In this document: in pieces, positions 1 to 9,700 of the stretch
Numbering within the stretch: the first letter of the stretch is position 1
Layout: the number at the start of each line of letters is the position of its first letter
The notes under the pieces: model-generated
What the model was told of the DNA's origin: nothing
Seen by the model: the letters and a program-made list of their open reading frames with translations, nothing else
Database searches by the model: none
Origin: a candidate division WOR-3 bacterium
GTDB lineage: Bacteria; Hydrothermota; Tepidihabitantia; Tepidihabitantales; Tepidihabitantaceae
Length of the DNA stretch: 64,000 nt
Assembly (NCBI GenBank): GCA_013177935.1
Contig: JABLXZ010000004.1
Coordinates: 276,059 to 340,058 of the forward strand
Direction: 5' to 3'
Made by a program: the position numbers and the translations under genes

Positions 1-13
1 GGTAAAATTTTTT

Positions 14-535
14 ATGCCCGAGGAACCTGTCTCAACCGTTCCGGAAGAGCCCGGCGTGGTCAAAACGGTCAAGGGTGACCGGGCTGAAGTTGAAGTCGTC
101 CCTTCTGACTCCTGCCGGCATTGTGGCGCCGCCCATCTCTGCAACTGGTCCTGCGAGCGCACCCGCACCATCGTTGCCCGGAACCCGATTGGTGCTAAAC
201 CCGGAGAGCAAGTCTATATCCAGCATGAAGAAAAAGAACGGCTCCGCTCCAGCCTGTTGATATTCGGTCTGCCCGCCCTGCTGATGATTGCCGGCGTCGT
301 CATCGGCACCACCCTTCTCAACGACCTCGGTGCTGCCGCTCTTGCCGGCATCGGGCTTTTAATCGCCATTGGTATCGTCCGGATTTTCGAACACCGCCGG
401 GCACATTCGGGCACCGGGTTACCGGTAATTACCCGCCGAGCAGTTGAAACTCAAACCACAGGAGGTCAAGATGAAAAAACTTTTGATAAGTCTGCTTGTT
501 GTCCTGAGCACCCTAATGATGGCGCAAGGGGGTGA
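14..535 (+). CDS. RseC/MucC-family membrane protein
   Basis: Resembles RseC/MucC, small inner-membrane proteins that in proteobacteria modulate sigma-E or SoxR reduction. Seen: a soluble N-terminal domain with the cysteine cluster CRHCGAAHLCNWSC (residues 34-47, spacing CX2CX5CX3C) typical of the family, then two hydrophobic helices near residues 80-102 and 105-125. The 173-residue length is close to the family norm. TAAAAT lies at 3-8, five bases before the ATG, and no Shine-Dalgarno is visible, so the mRNA may be leaderless; the -35 would lie outside the window. The last 65 bases overlap the signal-peptide start of the next gene, so the C-terminal tail is probably unconserved. Two genes downstream lies a sigma/anti-sigma pair, which fits an envelope-stress role (inference). 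Confidence 0.72.
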   Translation: MPEEPVSTVPEEPGVVKTVKGDRAEVEVVPSDSCRHCGAAHLCNWSCERTRTIVARNPIGAKPGEQVYIQHEEKERLRSSLLIFGLPALLMIAGVVIGTTLLNDLGAAALAGIGLLIAIGIVRIFEHRRAHSGTGLPVITRRAVETQTTGGQDEKTFDKSACCPEHPNDGARG

Positions 536-1394
536 TATGCCCCAATTTAAGAACCCCGAACACAGCAGCGCCCAGTTCTGGAAGGATGTAAAGTTTGTCC
601 CGGACACCCTTTCCGCTGCGGCAAACCGGGGCACCTATCACGGCTGGTTCCGTCAGGACAATATCGATGTGAGCCGACTGGATTCGGGCATAATTCGAGC
701 GCGGGTTGAAGGGAAATGGCAGGAGTTCCAGCTTGTCGTCGTGCCCGAGGGTTTTATCCAGTGGAACTTCAGCCGGCGCCTTGCCCAGTTAGGGAAAATC
801 CGGGAAATGATGAAAAACCAGAGCGGCGATATGCCCGAACTTGCCGGACCGCACAACGGCATCGTTGCCACGCACGGCTTGAAACGCAACGACTCTTACT
901 TCTCCCTGAACAATGCGGTCAAAGGGATGGGCTGGCTCCCGAAAAAGGAAAAACTGCCCGAAATGATTGCCCTGTTGCAGCGCTCCTGGAACGACTCAAT
1001 GGAACGCAAGATTGCCATCCTTGAAAGCCTGTACCAGCGGGGCGTGGAACTTTTTGACCTGACCAAACAGACTTCGCTCGAACTGTACTCGAACCCCGGG
1101 TTCGAAACCCATACCTTTTTAAATCAGATGACCGACCCGGGCGTCGCGATTGTCTTCCTCGACCTGCCCAAATCTTATGAGTTGCGCGCCATCGCCCAGA
1201 TGCTCCACCCTGAAGACCCGAATCTAACCGAATATGAGAAGCAGGTTGTTGACTATATCAATCTCGTCCACGACTACTTTCACGGCGAATCGCCCCGAAA
1301 ATCAATCGCCGTGCTCTACCACATCGTGCAGGTGTTTGACAACTCGCCCGGGAGATGGCGCGGTCAACGCGTTGCACCGCCATTCGAAAAGTAA
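471..1394 (+). CDS. secreted protein of unknown function
   Basis: I do not recognise this 307-residue protein. An in-frame start at 444 exists, but ATG 471 is chosen because GGAGGT sits at 461-466 and a clean signal peptide follows (MKKLLISLLVVLSTLMMAQ). The mature part has no transmembrane helix and no sorting domain like those of other secreted proteins here. Visible stretches include a Trp-rich segment FIQWNFSRRL and a charged helical region in the middle (KKEKLPEMIALLQRSW). It starts inside the rseC-like gene and ends 55 bases before the sigma-factor gene, so it may belong to the same regulatory cluster, for example as a periplasmic partner. That role is inferred only from position. Confidence 0.6.
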   Translation: MKKLLISLLVVLSTLMMAQGGDMPQFKNPEHSSAQFWKDVKFVPDTLSAAANRGTYHGWFRQDNIDVSRLDSGIIRARVEGKWQEFQLVVVPEGFIQWNFSRRLAQLGKIREMMKNQSGDMPELAGPHNGIVATHGLKRNDSYFSLNNAVKGMGWLPKKEKLPEMIALLQRSWNDSMERKIAILESLYQRGVELFDLTKQTSLELYSNPGFETHTFLNQMTDPGVAIVFLDLPKSYELRAIAQMLHPEDPNLTEYEKQVVDYINLVHDYFHGESPRKSIAVLYHIVQVFDNSPGRWRGQRVAPPFEK

Positions 1395-1413
1395 AAACCA
1401 ACAGCGTGGCTAA

Positions 1414-1446
1414 TTGACAACCTCTCGGCAATAAATATCTTATAAT
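1414..1446 (+). promoter_or_regulatory. predicted leaderless promoter of the sigma-factor gene
   Basis: TTGACA at 1414-1419. A -10 candidate TATCTT at 1436-1441 (16-base spacer) overlaps a perfect TATAAT at 1441-1446 (21-base spacer). The GTG start at 1450 is 36 bases from the first base of the -35, so transcription should begin at or next to the start codon. There is no Shine-Dalgarno between them. Confidence 0.55.
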
Positions 1447-1449
1447 TTA

Positions 1450-2055
1450 GTGGCAAAAAGCAAGAGTCTACAGTTAGCGGTACCGGGCTTACCGGTTTCG
1501 GATGATGAACTGGTGCGCCGGGCACAGCGGGGCAAAACCGAGGCGTTTGAAGAACTGGTCCGGCGCTACGAGCATAAGGTGTACAACATCACCTACCGAC
1601 TGCTCGGCAATGAAGAGGATGCCACCGAAGCCCTGCAGGACACATTCCTCCGTGCCTACCGTTCCATCTCCCGGTTTAAGTTCAAATCCAGTTTCTACAC
1701 CTGGCTCTACCGTATCGCCACCAATGTCAGCCTTACCAAACTGCGCCGGCGCAAAACCCAGGAAACCGTTTCCCTTGACGAACCGATAAAAGACACCGAC
1801 GACCTGAAGTACGACATCCCGGACTCTCGTTCAACTCCCGAACAGGCGTTTGAACAGAAGCGCCTGCGGGAAAGGCTGCAGGAGGCAATCGCTAAGTTGC
1901 CCGAAGAGTACCGAACCGTGGTTGTGATGCGCGACCTTGAAGGGTTGAGTAATGAAGAGGTCAGTGCAACGCTGGGAATAACTGTCCCGGCGGTGAAGTC
2001 GCGCCTTCATCGCGGCCGAATGGCGCTGCGCGAGCAACTGGCGCGCTATCTCTAA
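1450..2055 (+). CDS. ECF-type RNA polymerase sigma factor
   Basis: A sigma-70-family factor of the extracytoplasmic-function type, 201 residues, that would direct RNA polymerase to a stress or envelope regulon. Seen: region 2 at about residues 22-90 (ELVRRYEHKVYNITYRLLG, then DTFLRAYRSISRF and FYTWLYRIATN), a short charged linker, and region 4 at about 137-195 with the helix-turn-helix LSNEEVSATLGITVPAVKSR. The start is GTG at 1450; no ribosome-binding site precedes it and a TTGACA box is placed for leaderless transcription. The next gene, 9 bases downstream, is a zinc-type anti-sigma candidate. The target regulon cannot be read from the sequence, although many genes here share TTGACN boxes, which look like housekeeping promoters. 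Confidence 0.9.
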   Translation: MAKSKSLQLAVPGLPVSDDELVRRAQRGKTEAFEELVRRYEHKVYNITYRLLGNEEDATEALQDTFLRAYRSISRFKFKSSFYTWLYRIATNVSLTKLRRRKTQETVSLDEPIKDTDDLKYDIPDSRSTPEQAFEQKRLRERLQEAIAKLPEEYRTVVVMRDLEGLSNEEVSATLGITVPAVKSRLHRGRMALREQLARYL

Positions 2056-2064
2056 AGGAGCGCT

Positions 2065-2325
2065 ATGAGAAAGAAAAAAACACAAATCTGCGACTGCACC
2101 GAACTAAAAGCCTGGGCAGCACTTTATGTTGAAGGCGAGGCACCGGCAACGATTAGACAACACCTCTTGCTCCATATCCAGACCTGCCGCGCCTGTGCCC
2201 AGCTGGTCCGCAGCCTGCAACGCACCGTCGATTTCTGTCGCCTCCAGCCCGGTTGTCATATGCCGGCGCAGGCACACGAAAAACTTTGGGACACGCTCAA
2301 TAAACATCTGAAACGAAAAAAATAA
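2065..2325 (+). CDS. zf-HC2-type anti-sigma factor candidate
   Basis: An 86-residue protein with the HXXXCXXC zinc motif of ZAS/zf-HC2 anti-sigma domains (HIQTCRAC, about residues 37-44), preceded by a Cys-rich start (CDCTELKAW) and followed by a helix. ZAS proteins bind their cognate ECF sigma factor and often respond to redox or metal stress. It lies directly after the sigma gene with its own AAAGGAG ribosome site. It has no transmembrane helix, so it would be a soluble anti-sigma, unlike membrane RsmA/RseA-type proteins. The pairing is inferred from motif and adjacency. Confidence 0.75.
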   Translation: MRKKKTQICDCTELKAWAALYVEGEAPATIRQHLLLHIQTCRACAQLVRSLQRTVDFCRLQPGCHMPAQAHEKLWDTLNKHLKRKK

Positions 2326-2340
2326 CTGCGGCGGAAACTG

Positions 2341-3414
2341 ATGCGGGTTGTTGTTGCAATGTCGGGCGGTGTTGACTCTTCGGTCGCCGCCGCGCTCCTG
2401 AAAGAGCAGGGCTACGAAGTAATCGGCATCACGATGCGGCTCTACGACGAAACCCGGGCAGACACTCCTAATTCCAGCTGCTGTGGTTCCGAAGCGATAA
2501 CCAGCGCCCGGCGTGCCGCGTACATTCTCAACATTCCCTTCTACACCATTGACCTCCGCCCTCAGTTCCAGAAGCAGGTCATTGAACATTTCATCACCGA
2601 GTACGCTCAGGGCAGGACACCCAACCCCTGTCTGCGCTGCAACCAGTTGATAAAGTTCGGCGTCCTGCGGGAAAAGGCACGGCACCTTGACGTCCGATTC
2701 ATCGCCACGGGCCATCACGCCCGGCTAAAAAAAGACCCGCAGGGGTTGTGGCACCTTTACAGAGGGGTTGACAAAAACAAAGACCAGTCTTACTTCCTTT
2801 ACACCCTGACCCAGGAACAGATGGCAGAACTTTTGCTGCCGATTGGCGAATATACCAAGGAAGAAGTCCGGGAACTTGCCGCCCGTTTCGGCCTTCCCAA
2901 TGCCCGGCGTCCGGAAAGTCAGGAGATATGTTTTGTGCCCGACAACGACTACGCCGCCTTTTTGAAACAGATTCGTCCGGAAATTTTCCAGCCCGGACCC
3001 ATCTACGACACAGGCGGGAATCTGCTCGGCGAACATTCCGGTATCGCCCACTTCACTATCGGTCAGCGCAAAGGCTTAAAAATCGCCTTTGGTGAACGCC
3101 GTTATGTGGTCAAAATTGACCCAATGCGCAATGCAGTTATCATTGGTTCGGAACAGGATGTGTACCACCGGGTCGTAAACGCCTCAGACGCTTCCTGGAC
3201 CTCTGGTAAACCACCGGAGAATAAGACCCGGGTCTGGGCAAAAGTTCGTTATCAAGGCACTGGTTCCTGGGCTGAGGTTGAAATTCAGCCCGAAAATCGG
3301 GTCCGGGTTGTGTTTGAACAGCCCCAATGGGCACCAACACCTGGTCAGGCGATTGTTTTCTGGCAGAATGACGAGGTGCTGGGCGGGGCAACGATTGAAA
3401 GCAGTGAAAAATAA
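2341..3414 (+). CDS. mnmA: tRNA-specific 2-thiouridylase MnmA
   Basis: Thiolates U34 of the Lys, Glu and Gln tRNAs, using ATP to adenylate the base and a persulfide sulfur. Seen: the PP-loop SGGVDSSV (residues 8-15), the first catalytic Cys in NPCLRC (C97), the second in SQEICF (C197), the tRNA-contact segment GHHARL, and a C-terminal beta-barrel. The 357-residue length is normal. A CC pair at residues 47-48 (SSCCGSE) follows the PP-loop. It starts 15 bases after the anti-sigma gene and precedes the DUF4139 protein and trmFO, another tRNA-uridine modifier, so this looks like a tRNA modification operon. Confidence 0.95.
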   Translation: MRVVVAMSGGVDSSVAAALLKEQGYEVIGITMRLYDETRADTPNSSCCGSEAITSARRAAYILNIPFYTIDLRPQFQKQVIEHFITEYAQGRTPNPCLRCNQLIKFGVLREKARHLDVRFIATGHHARLKKDPQGLWHLYRGVDKNKDQSYFLYTLTQEQMAELLLPIGEYTKEEVRELAARFGLPNARRPESQEICFVPDNDYAAFLKQIRPEIFQPGPIYDTGGNLLGEHSGIAHFTIGQRKGLKIAFGERRYVVKIDPMRNAVIIGSEQDVYHRVVNASDASWTSGKPPENKTRVWAKVRYQGTGSWAEVEIQPENRVRVVFEQPQWAPTPGQAIVFWQNDEVLGGATIESSEK

Positions 3415-3423
3415 GGAGGTCTA

Positions 3424-4995
3424 ATGAATTTAATCATCAGCCTGCTCTTGGGTATGACCGTTTCCGCAAAAATTGACACGGTTATCGTCTATTCCAATCA
3501 GGTGGTGGTTGTGCGCACCGCTTCGGTCACCCTGAACGGCTCTACCGAAATCACTCTACCTGGTCTGCCCGGCGCCCTTGATAACAACTCGGTCCGGGTG
3601 CGGGCACCAGGGTTACGCATCGGTGAGGTGCAAATAAAGCCGGGTTATCTTGCCGAACCAACTCCGGAGGTCAAAAGGCTGGAGAACCGGGTGCGGGCGC
3701 TGGAAGACAGTTTAAGAATTCTGGAGGATGAAGCGGCGGTGCTCAAGGCAAAGGAGGATTTTCTTAATTCAATAAAACTTGGTACGCCCGAAATCATCGC
3801 GCGTGAACTGCGCGAGGGTAAGGTTGCGCCGGAGTCGTGGCGCGGTGCCCTGAACTTTGTTGCAGAGGAGTTAACGAAAGTAAAAATCCGTGCCATTACC
3901 CTTTCCCGGGAGCAAACCGAGACAAGAAAACGGCTTGATGCGGCGCGGCAGGAGCTAACTGATGCCCGTGCCCTGATTGAGAACCGTAAACTGTTGCGGT
4001 TTGTTGCCGAAGGCGAACCCGGTTCTTACCGGCTTGTTATCGCCTATTCATTACCCCGGGCAGCAAACTGGCAACCCTATTACGAACTGCGGGCAAAACC
4101 GGGTACCGACCAGGTTGAGGCTAACTACTTTGCCCGACTCAGCCAGCGTACCGGCGAAGACTGGGAAGATGTCAAAATTATCCTCTCCACCGCAACACCA
4201 AGCCGTGAACTCCAGCCCCCGCAACCTTATCCCTGGTACCTCTGGTTGATTGAAGAAACTCCACCGCGCGCGGTCCGTGCTGAAGCAGGATATGCCTCGG
4301 AATCTGCTGCTCCAGAAGACGCCCTGAAAGCGGCACCCGCACCCGGTGGCGAAGAGATATCGACGGTGGAAACTGGCGTGTCCATCCAGTATGTTATTCC
4401 CGGTCGGGTGAACCTGAAGTCCGGGGAGCAGGCAAAAAAACTGCCCTTGAAACAGATTACCCTGCCTGCCCGTTTTGAGTACTACACCCTGCCCCGTGCC
4501 TCGGAAAAGGCGTTTCTCACCGCGCAACTCGCCAACACCTCTGACCTCATTCTGCTCAGCGGTGAAGCCAGCACCTATGTCGGTGACGAGTACACCGGCA
4601 CAACCGCCATCGCTACGGTCGCACCCCAAGAGTCGCTCGAACTCGGCTTTGGTATTGACGAACGCATCAAGGTGAAACGGGAACTGGTCAAAACCTTCAA
4701 GACCCGCACCGGATTTTTGAACAAAACCGAACGGCTCCAGTTTATCTATCGCACCACTGTTGAAAATTACAACCCGAAACCGATTAAAATCAAAATTGTG
4801 GAACAGGTTCCGGTCTCCCAGCAGAAGGAGATTAAAGTTACCATCACCCGGCTGGAACCAAAACCGAGCGAGCAGGATGAAGCGCAGGGTACATTAACCT
4901 ACACCACCGAAATCCCGTCGGGCAACAAATTTGAAATCAACCTTGAGTACAATGTTGAATACCCTGCAGGGAAAAGGGTAAACGGGTTGTATTAG
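3424..4995 (+). CDS. DUF4139 (MuiA-like) exported protein
   Basis: A 523-residue protein with a short signal peptide, a DUF4140-like N-terminal beta domain (about 18-75), a long coiled-coil (about 78-190, rich in Leu, Glu and Arg heptads) and a DUF4139 beta-domain (about 200-520, with ANWQPYYELRA and EDWEDVKIILSTATPS). This architecture matches the 'mucoidy inhibitor MuiA' family, whose biochemical role is unknown. A strong ribosome site (AAGGAGGT) precedes ATG 3424. It sits between mnmA and trmFO with gaps of about 9 bases, so it is co-transcribed with tRNA-modification genes, but no functional link is evident. Confidence 0.82.
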   Translation: MNLIISLLLGMTVSAKIDTVIVYSNQVVVVRTASVTLNGSTEITLPGLPGALDNNSVRVRAPGLRIGEVQIKPGYLAEPTPEVKRLENRVRALEDSLRILEDEAAVLKAKEDFLNSIKLGTPEIIARELREGKVAPESWRGALNFVAEELTKVKIRAITLSREQTETRKRLDAARQELTDARALIENRKLLRFVAEGEPGSYRLVIAYSLPRAANWQPYYELRAKPGTDQVEANYFARLSQRTGEDWEDVKIILSTATPSRELQPPQPYPWYLWLIEETPPRAVRAEAGYASESAAPEDALKAAPAPGGEEISTVETGVSIQYVIPGRVNLKSGEQAKKLPLKQITLPARFEYYTLPRASEKAFLTAQLANTSDLILLSGEASTYVGDEYTGTTAIATVAPQESLELGFGIDERIKVKRELVKTFKTRTGFLNKTERLQFIYRTTVENYNPKPIKIKIVEQVPVSQQKEIKVTITRLEPKPSEQDEAQGTLTYTTEIPSGNKFEINLEYNVEYPAGKRVNGLY

Positions 4996-5003
4996 TCCGG
5001 TTG

Positions 5004-6302
5004 ATGGTCACGGTAATTGGTGCCGGTTTGGCAGGCTGCGAAGCGGCACTCCAGTGTCGCCGTCTTGGTGTTCTGGTCCGGCTCTACGAAATGCGCCCCC
5101 TGGTAATGACACCGGCGCATCAGACCGGTGATGTTGCCGAACTGGTCTGCTCTAACTCTCTGAAGTCCGAAGAGACAACCAATGCCCACGGCTTGCTCAA
5201 AGCCGAGTTGAAAATCTACGGTTCATTTCTCTTTGAGTGTGCGGAAAGGACACGGGTGCCGGGCGGTAAGGCGCTCGTTGTTGACCGGAAAAAGTTCTCC
5301 CTTGAAGTGGAAAAAGCGCTGCAACAGGCGGGAGTTGAACTAATCCGTCACGAACTCGCGGTGCCACCAGAAACCCCCACCATCATCGCAGCCGGTCCGC
5401 TTGCTTCACCCGCAATAACCCAGTTTCTCAGCGAATTCCTTGGTGCCCAGCAACTGTTCTTCTACGATGCGATTGCGCCCATCGTCGCTGCCGAATCGTT
5501 GAACTTCGAAAAAATGTTTGCCGCATCCCGCTATGGCAAAGGCGACGACTACCTAAACTGCCCCTTAACCGAACCGGAGTACAACCGTCTGGTAGAAGAA
5601 CTTGCCCGCGGTGAACTGTACCCGGCGCACGACTTTGACCGGGTCCCCTTCTTTGAAGGTTGCCTGCCCATCGAAGAACTTGCCCGGCGCGACCGGCTTG
5701 CCCTTGCCTTTGGTCCCTTAAAACCGGTTGGACTCATCGACCCCCGTACCGGCAAAATGCCCTTTGCGGTTGTCCAGTTGCGCAAAGAAAACCAGGTGGG
5801 CACAATGTTTAACCTTGTCGGATTTCAGACCCGACTGAAACGCGGCGAACAGGAGCGTATCTTCCGCCTTATCCCGGGATTGGAACGCGCCCAGTTTCTC
5901 CGCTACGGCAGCATCCACCGCAACACCTTCTTAAACAGTCCCGAACTACTTTTACCCACCCTCCAGACGAAAAAAAGACCAGACCTTTTTATCGCCGGTC
6001 AACTCACCGGTGTTGAAGGCTATGTTGAATCAATCGCCACCGGCTTTTTAGCCGGCATCAATGCCGCGCGCCTTATTCAGAACAAACCTCCTCTTGTTTT
6101 ACCCGAAACCACCGTCCTCGGTGCGCTCCTGAAATACATCACCACTCCCAACCCGGATTTCCAGCCAATGAACGCCAACTTTGGCATCCTGCCCCCCATT
6201 AACACCAGTGCCCGGGGCTTAAAAAGGCGCACCCTTCTTGCCCAGCGCGCCCTGAATGCAGCACACGCCTGGGCGAAAAAACATTTTGACATTGACGCTT
6301 AA
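5004..6302 (+). CDS. trmFO: methylenetetrahydrofolate-tRNA-(uracil-5-)-methyltransferase TrmFO
   Basis: Forms ribothymidine at U54 of the tRNA T-loop, taking the carbon from methylene-tetrahydrofolate and reducing with FAD. Seen: the FAD-binding GAGLAGCEAA at the N-terminus, the family signatures LYEMRP and VAELVCSNSLKSEE with its conserved Cys, and the GQLTGVEGYVESIATGFLAG segment near the C-terminus. The 432-residue length is typical. ATG 5004 is preferred over the adjacent TTG at 5001. It follows the DUF4139 gene by 8 bases. TrmFO replaces the SAM-dependent TrmA in many Firmicutes and deep-branching bacteria. Confidence 0.95.
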   Translation: MVTVIGAGLAGCEAALQCRRLGVLVRLYEMRPLVMTPAHQTGDVAELVCSNSLKSEETTNAHGLLKAELKIYGSFLFECAERTRVPGGKALVVDRKKFSLEVEKALQQAGVELIRHELAVPPETPTIIAAGPLASPAITQFLSEFLGAQQLFFYDAIAPIVAAESLNFEKMFAASRYGKGDDYLNCPLTEPEYNRLVEELARGELYPAHDFDRVPFFEGCLPIEELARRDRLALAFGPLKPVGLIDPRTGKMPFAVVQLRKENQVGTMFNLVGFQTRLKRGEQERIFRLIPGLERAQFLRYGSIHRNTFLNSPELLLPTLQTKKRPDLFIAGQLTGVEGYVESIATGFLAGINAARLIQNKPPLVLPETTVLGALLKYITTPNPDFQPMNANFGILPPINTSARGLKRRTLLAQRALNAAHAWAKKHFDIDA

Positions 6303-6313
6303 AGGAGTAAAAT
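6286..6313 (+). promoter_or_regulatory. predicted near-leaderless promoter of ndk
   Basis: TTGACA at 6286-6291, a 16-base spacer, TAAAAT at 6308-6313, then 9 bases to ATG 6323. The only Shine-Dalgarno-like string (AAAGGAG, 6301-6307) is 15 bases from the ATG, too far for a usual site. It lies inside the end of trmFO, so ndk may also be read from the upstream operon. Confidence 0.45.
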
Positions 6314-6322
6314 TTAATATTA

Positions 6323-6754
6323 ATGGCGCGACAGCCGGAAAAAACCCTCCTTGTTATTAAACCCGATGCGGTTAAAAAGGGGCACATCGGCGCGATTATC
6401 TCCCGCCTGGAACAGGCGGAATTTAAGATTACCGGAATGGTGATGAAACAACTGAGCCGCGCCGAAGCCGAAGGGTTTTATGCCATCCACCGCGGCAAAG
6501 ACTTTTTTGCCGGACTCGTGGAGTTCATTACCTCGGGACCGGTGGTAGCGCTTTTGATTGAAGGTGAATGCTGTCAACAGCGCCTCCGGGAATTTGTCGG
6601 TGCTACCGACCCGGCACAGGCAAAACCAGGAACCATCCGCGCCGAGTTTGGTACTTCGGTCCGGATGAATGCGGTCCACGCCTCCAATCCCGAAGAAGAT
6701 GTCAACCGGGAGATAAATTTTTTCTTCCCGGACCAAAACCAAAACCCCAGGTAA
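6323..6754 (+). CDS. ndk: nucleoside diphosphate kinase
   Basis: Transfers the gamma-phosphate of ATP to nucleoside diphosphates through a phospho-histidine. Seen: the substrate-binding KPDAVKKG (residues 13-20), the fold-typical RGKDFF, and the catalytic His119 in NAVHASN. The 143-residue length fits the hexameric or tetrameric short form. The usual Asp of the N-x-x-H-x-S-D signature is Asn here, and the C-terminus has a short polar tail (DQNQNPR). It sits 20 bases after trmFO and 11 before the C25 peptidase gene. Confidence 0.95.
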   Translation: MARQPEKTLLVIKPDAVKKGHIGAIISRLEQAEFKITGMVMKQLSRAEAEGFYAIHRGKDFFAGLVEFITSGPVVALLIEGECCQQRLREFVGATDPAQAKPGTIRAEFGTSVRMNAVHASNPEEDVNREINFFFPDQNQNPR

Positions 6755-6765
6755 AAGGAGAGAGA

Positions 6766-9700
6766 ATGAAGAAGAACTTGTCAGGTTGCAAGATGCTCCA
6801 ATTTTGGGGGCTTCTAATGTTTTTGCCGGTTGTACTGTTCGCCGGCACAATAACCCAGACTATAGAGTTCAATGCCGGAGACCTCTATATCACCGAAGCG
6901 AACGGTTATGATGTTGTTCAGATACCGAGATTCGCCTCGACCGCGGAACCGGGTAAACCGTCACTGCCCATCGCCCCGTTCAATGTTGTTGTACCGGCTA
7001 ACGCCTCGGTGACGGCGGTTCGGGTCGTTCCCGAACAGGTACTGGAACTGCCCGGTGTTTACCGCGTTCATCCTGCCCAGCCACCGGTCCCGCTTTCGGC
7101 AAAGAACCCGCTTGCATTTGTTCCGCCCGACCCGGTTGTTTACTCAACACCGGCGAACTATCCCGAAGCCGATTACGAATGGAACGGCTACACCGGCACA
7201 ATGATGGGCTGGCGGGTGTGCCCTTTTGCGGTCTATCCTATGCATTGGAACCCTGTTACCGGCAAACTCACGCTTTACCGCCGGGTAAAGGTCTATGTCG
7301 ATTACGAAGCGGGTGCAGTAACACCACCGACCTTAACCGAACGGCAGATTGAGCATTTTGCGCCGGCGGTGGCAAGTGTTGTTGTCAACCCTGAAGCGGT
7401 CAAGCGGTTTGCCCCGCCTCAACGGTTGCGCGACAATATGGACTGCGACTACTGCATCATCACCAGTTCCTCCCTGGCTCCAAATTTCCAGAGTTTTGCC
7501 GAATGGCGCACCAAAAAGGGCTACTACACCCGAATTTTCAAAACCGACTCCATCAACAGTGTTTATCCCGGACGGGACCTGCAGGAAAAAATCCGCAATT
7601 TTATCATTGACTACTGGCAGAACCACGGCTTAATCCAGGTTCTCTTAGCCGGTGATAACTCAATTGTTCCGGCACGCCGCGGTTATGTTAATGTTTCTGG
7701 CACTGCTGACTACATCCCGGCTGATGTTTACTACGCCGACCTGCAGTGGTCCTGGGACGGCAACCGCAACAACATCTTCGGTGAAGTCGGCGGTGATACG
7801 GTCGACCTGTTTTACGACCTGTTCATCGGTCGTGCTTCGGTGGACAATGCCACCCAGGTCACCACTTTTGTCAATAAAACCCTCTACTACGAAAAAACCC
7901 CGACCACCGACTACCTGCAAAAGATGCTTTTGCCCTATGTGGAACTGTGGACCGGCTACTCGGGCAGAATCGTGTCCGACACCATCGCCGCCAAAACACC
8001 CTCCGGCTGGGCTGACCGTTACATCGCAAACCCAACCAGCACCACCCCGATGCGTGACTCGATCAACGCCGGTTTTCACTTCTGTCATGTTGCGGCTCAC
8101 GGCGATGACTACGGCTTCTACACCCAATCCGGCACACCCATCTACACCACCACCGTTGCCCGTAACCAGACGAACTCCACCCGACCGGTGATATTGAACT
8201 CAATCGCCTGTATCTCCGGCAACTTTGAAGCCTCAGACTGCCTCGCCGAAGAACTGGTCAACAACGCCAATGGCGGCGCGGTCGCAACCATTATGAACTC
8301 CCGCTATGGCTGGGGCACACCGCCGTCAATGGGTCCTTCGGAGAAACTGGACTGTATGTTTTACGACTACTACTTTTTGGGCGACACGGTCGAAATCGGC
8401 CGCAACCACTGCTCGAGCAAAGGGGTTTACGGCTATATGGCGCAGAGTCAACCGCTCTGGCGCTGGTGCTACTATGAGTTAAACCTGTTCGGTGACCCGG
8501 CGCTACCAATGTGGAACGGCGTTCCCAGCACAATGGCCGTCCAGAACCAGGACACCACCACCACCGGCGCCCAGACTTTCCAGGTCACGGTAACCAGCGG
8601 TGGCAACCCGGTTGTCGGCGCTCTGGTCTGCCTCTACAAACCGGGTGAACTCCACGAAGTTGGCCGCACCGACGGTTCCGGCGTTGCCCGCGTTACGATT
8701 AACCCTATCACCCCGGGCACAATGTATCTGACCATCACCCGCAAGCAGTTTCTGCCGGTGGAAAAGACGGTCACGGTCATTTCCGGTGCCCCCCAACCCT
8801 ACATCTCAATTCTGCGCACCTATGTTGACGACGGTGCCAATAACCAGCTGGACCCGGGTGAAACCGCCGACCTCTATGTCACCTTAAAAAATCTCGGCAA
8901 CGCCAGTGCAACCAATGTCAACGGTACGCTCCGCACCGCTTCGGCTTACATCACCCGGATTGACTCAACCAGCGCCTATGGCAACCTGAATTCCGGTGAC
9001 ACGGCGCGCGGCGACCGGTACCGCTTGAGCGCCAGCGCCTCTACCCCACCCGGCACTCAAATCTCCTTCACCCTTCACATCACCAGCAGCGAAGGCACCT
9101 GGGACCAGCCTTTCACCCTAACTGTGGGCACACCACAGCAACCCGGCGCCGTTACCCTTGACCATGACACCGGCTACTGTCGACTTACCGTCACCGCCCT
9201 CGGCTCAATCGGCTTCACCGAACCACCTTCTGCCGACCCGGGCTCGGGATTCTCTTATCCCAAGAGTTCCGCCTCCAGCCTTTACTACGCCAGTTTCCTT
9301 CTGGGTAACAGCACCAGTTACATCGCTGACCGGTTTTATGGCCAGCCCGCATCCAGTTACAACACCGACTTCCGGATTGTTGACTCCCTGCGGCCAGTAA
9401 CGCCTCCTCAAGCCGGCGCTGAGCAGTTCCGGGCGGTCATCAGTGATGCAGGCCACACCACCCCGAAAAATATCCGGGTAACTCAGAACTCCTATATGGA
9501 TGCGAGAAGCGGCTACGACGACTTCGTCGTTCTGGTTTACGACATCCAGAACCAGGGTTCCAGTGCGGTGAACGGGCTTTATGCCGGTATCATTGCCGAC
9601 TTTGATGTTGGTTCCAATTCCGCCTCCAATACCGTAACCTCGAACGAAACTAAACGGTTCTCCTTTATGCGCTCCTCGTCCAGTGCCAACCCCTGTGTCG

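Noticed and set aside
1090..1110. GGGTTCGAAACCC as a tRNA T-arm
   Set aside because: It lies within a coding frame, with no acceptor stem or anticodon arm around it.
6568..6765. An upstream extension of the C25 peptidase frame overlapping ndk
   Set aside because: It would add 66 Pro/Arg-rich residues in another frame of ndk; ATG 6766 has a proper ribosome site and signal peptide.
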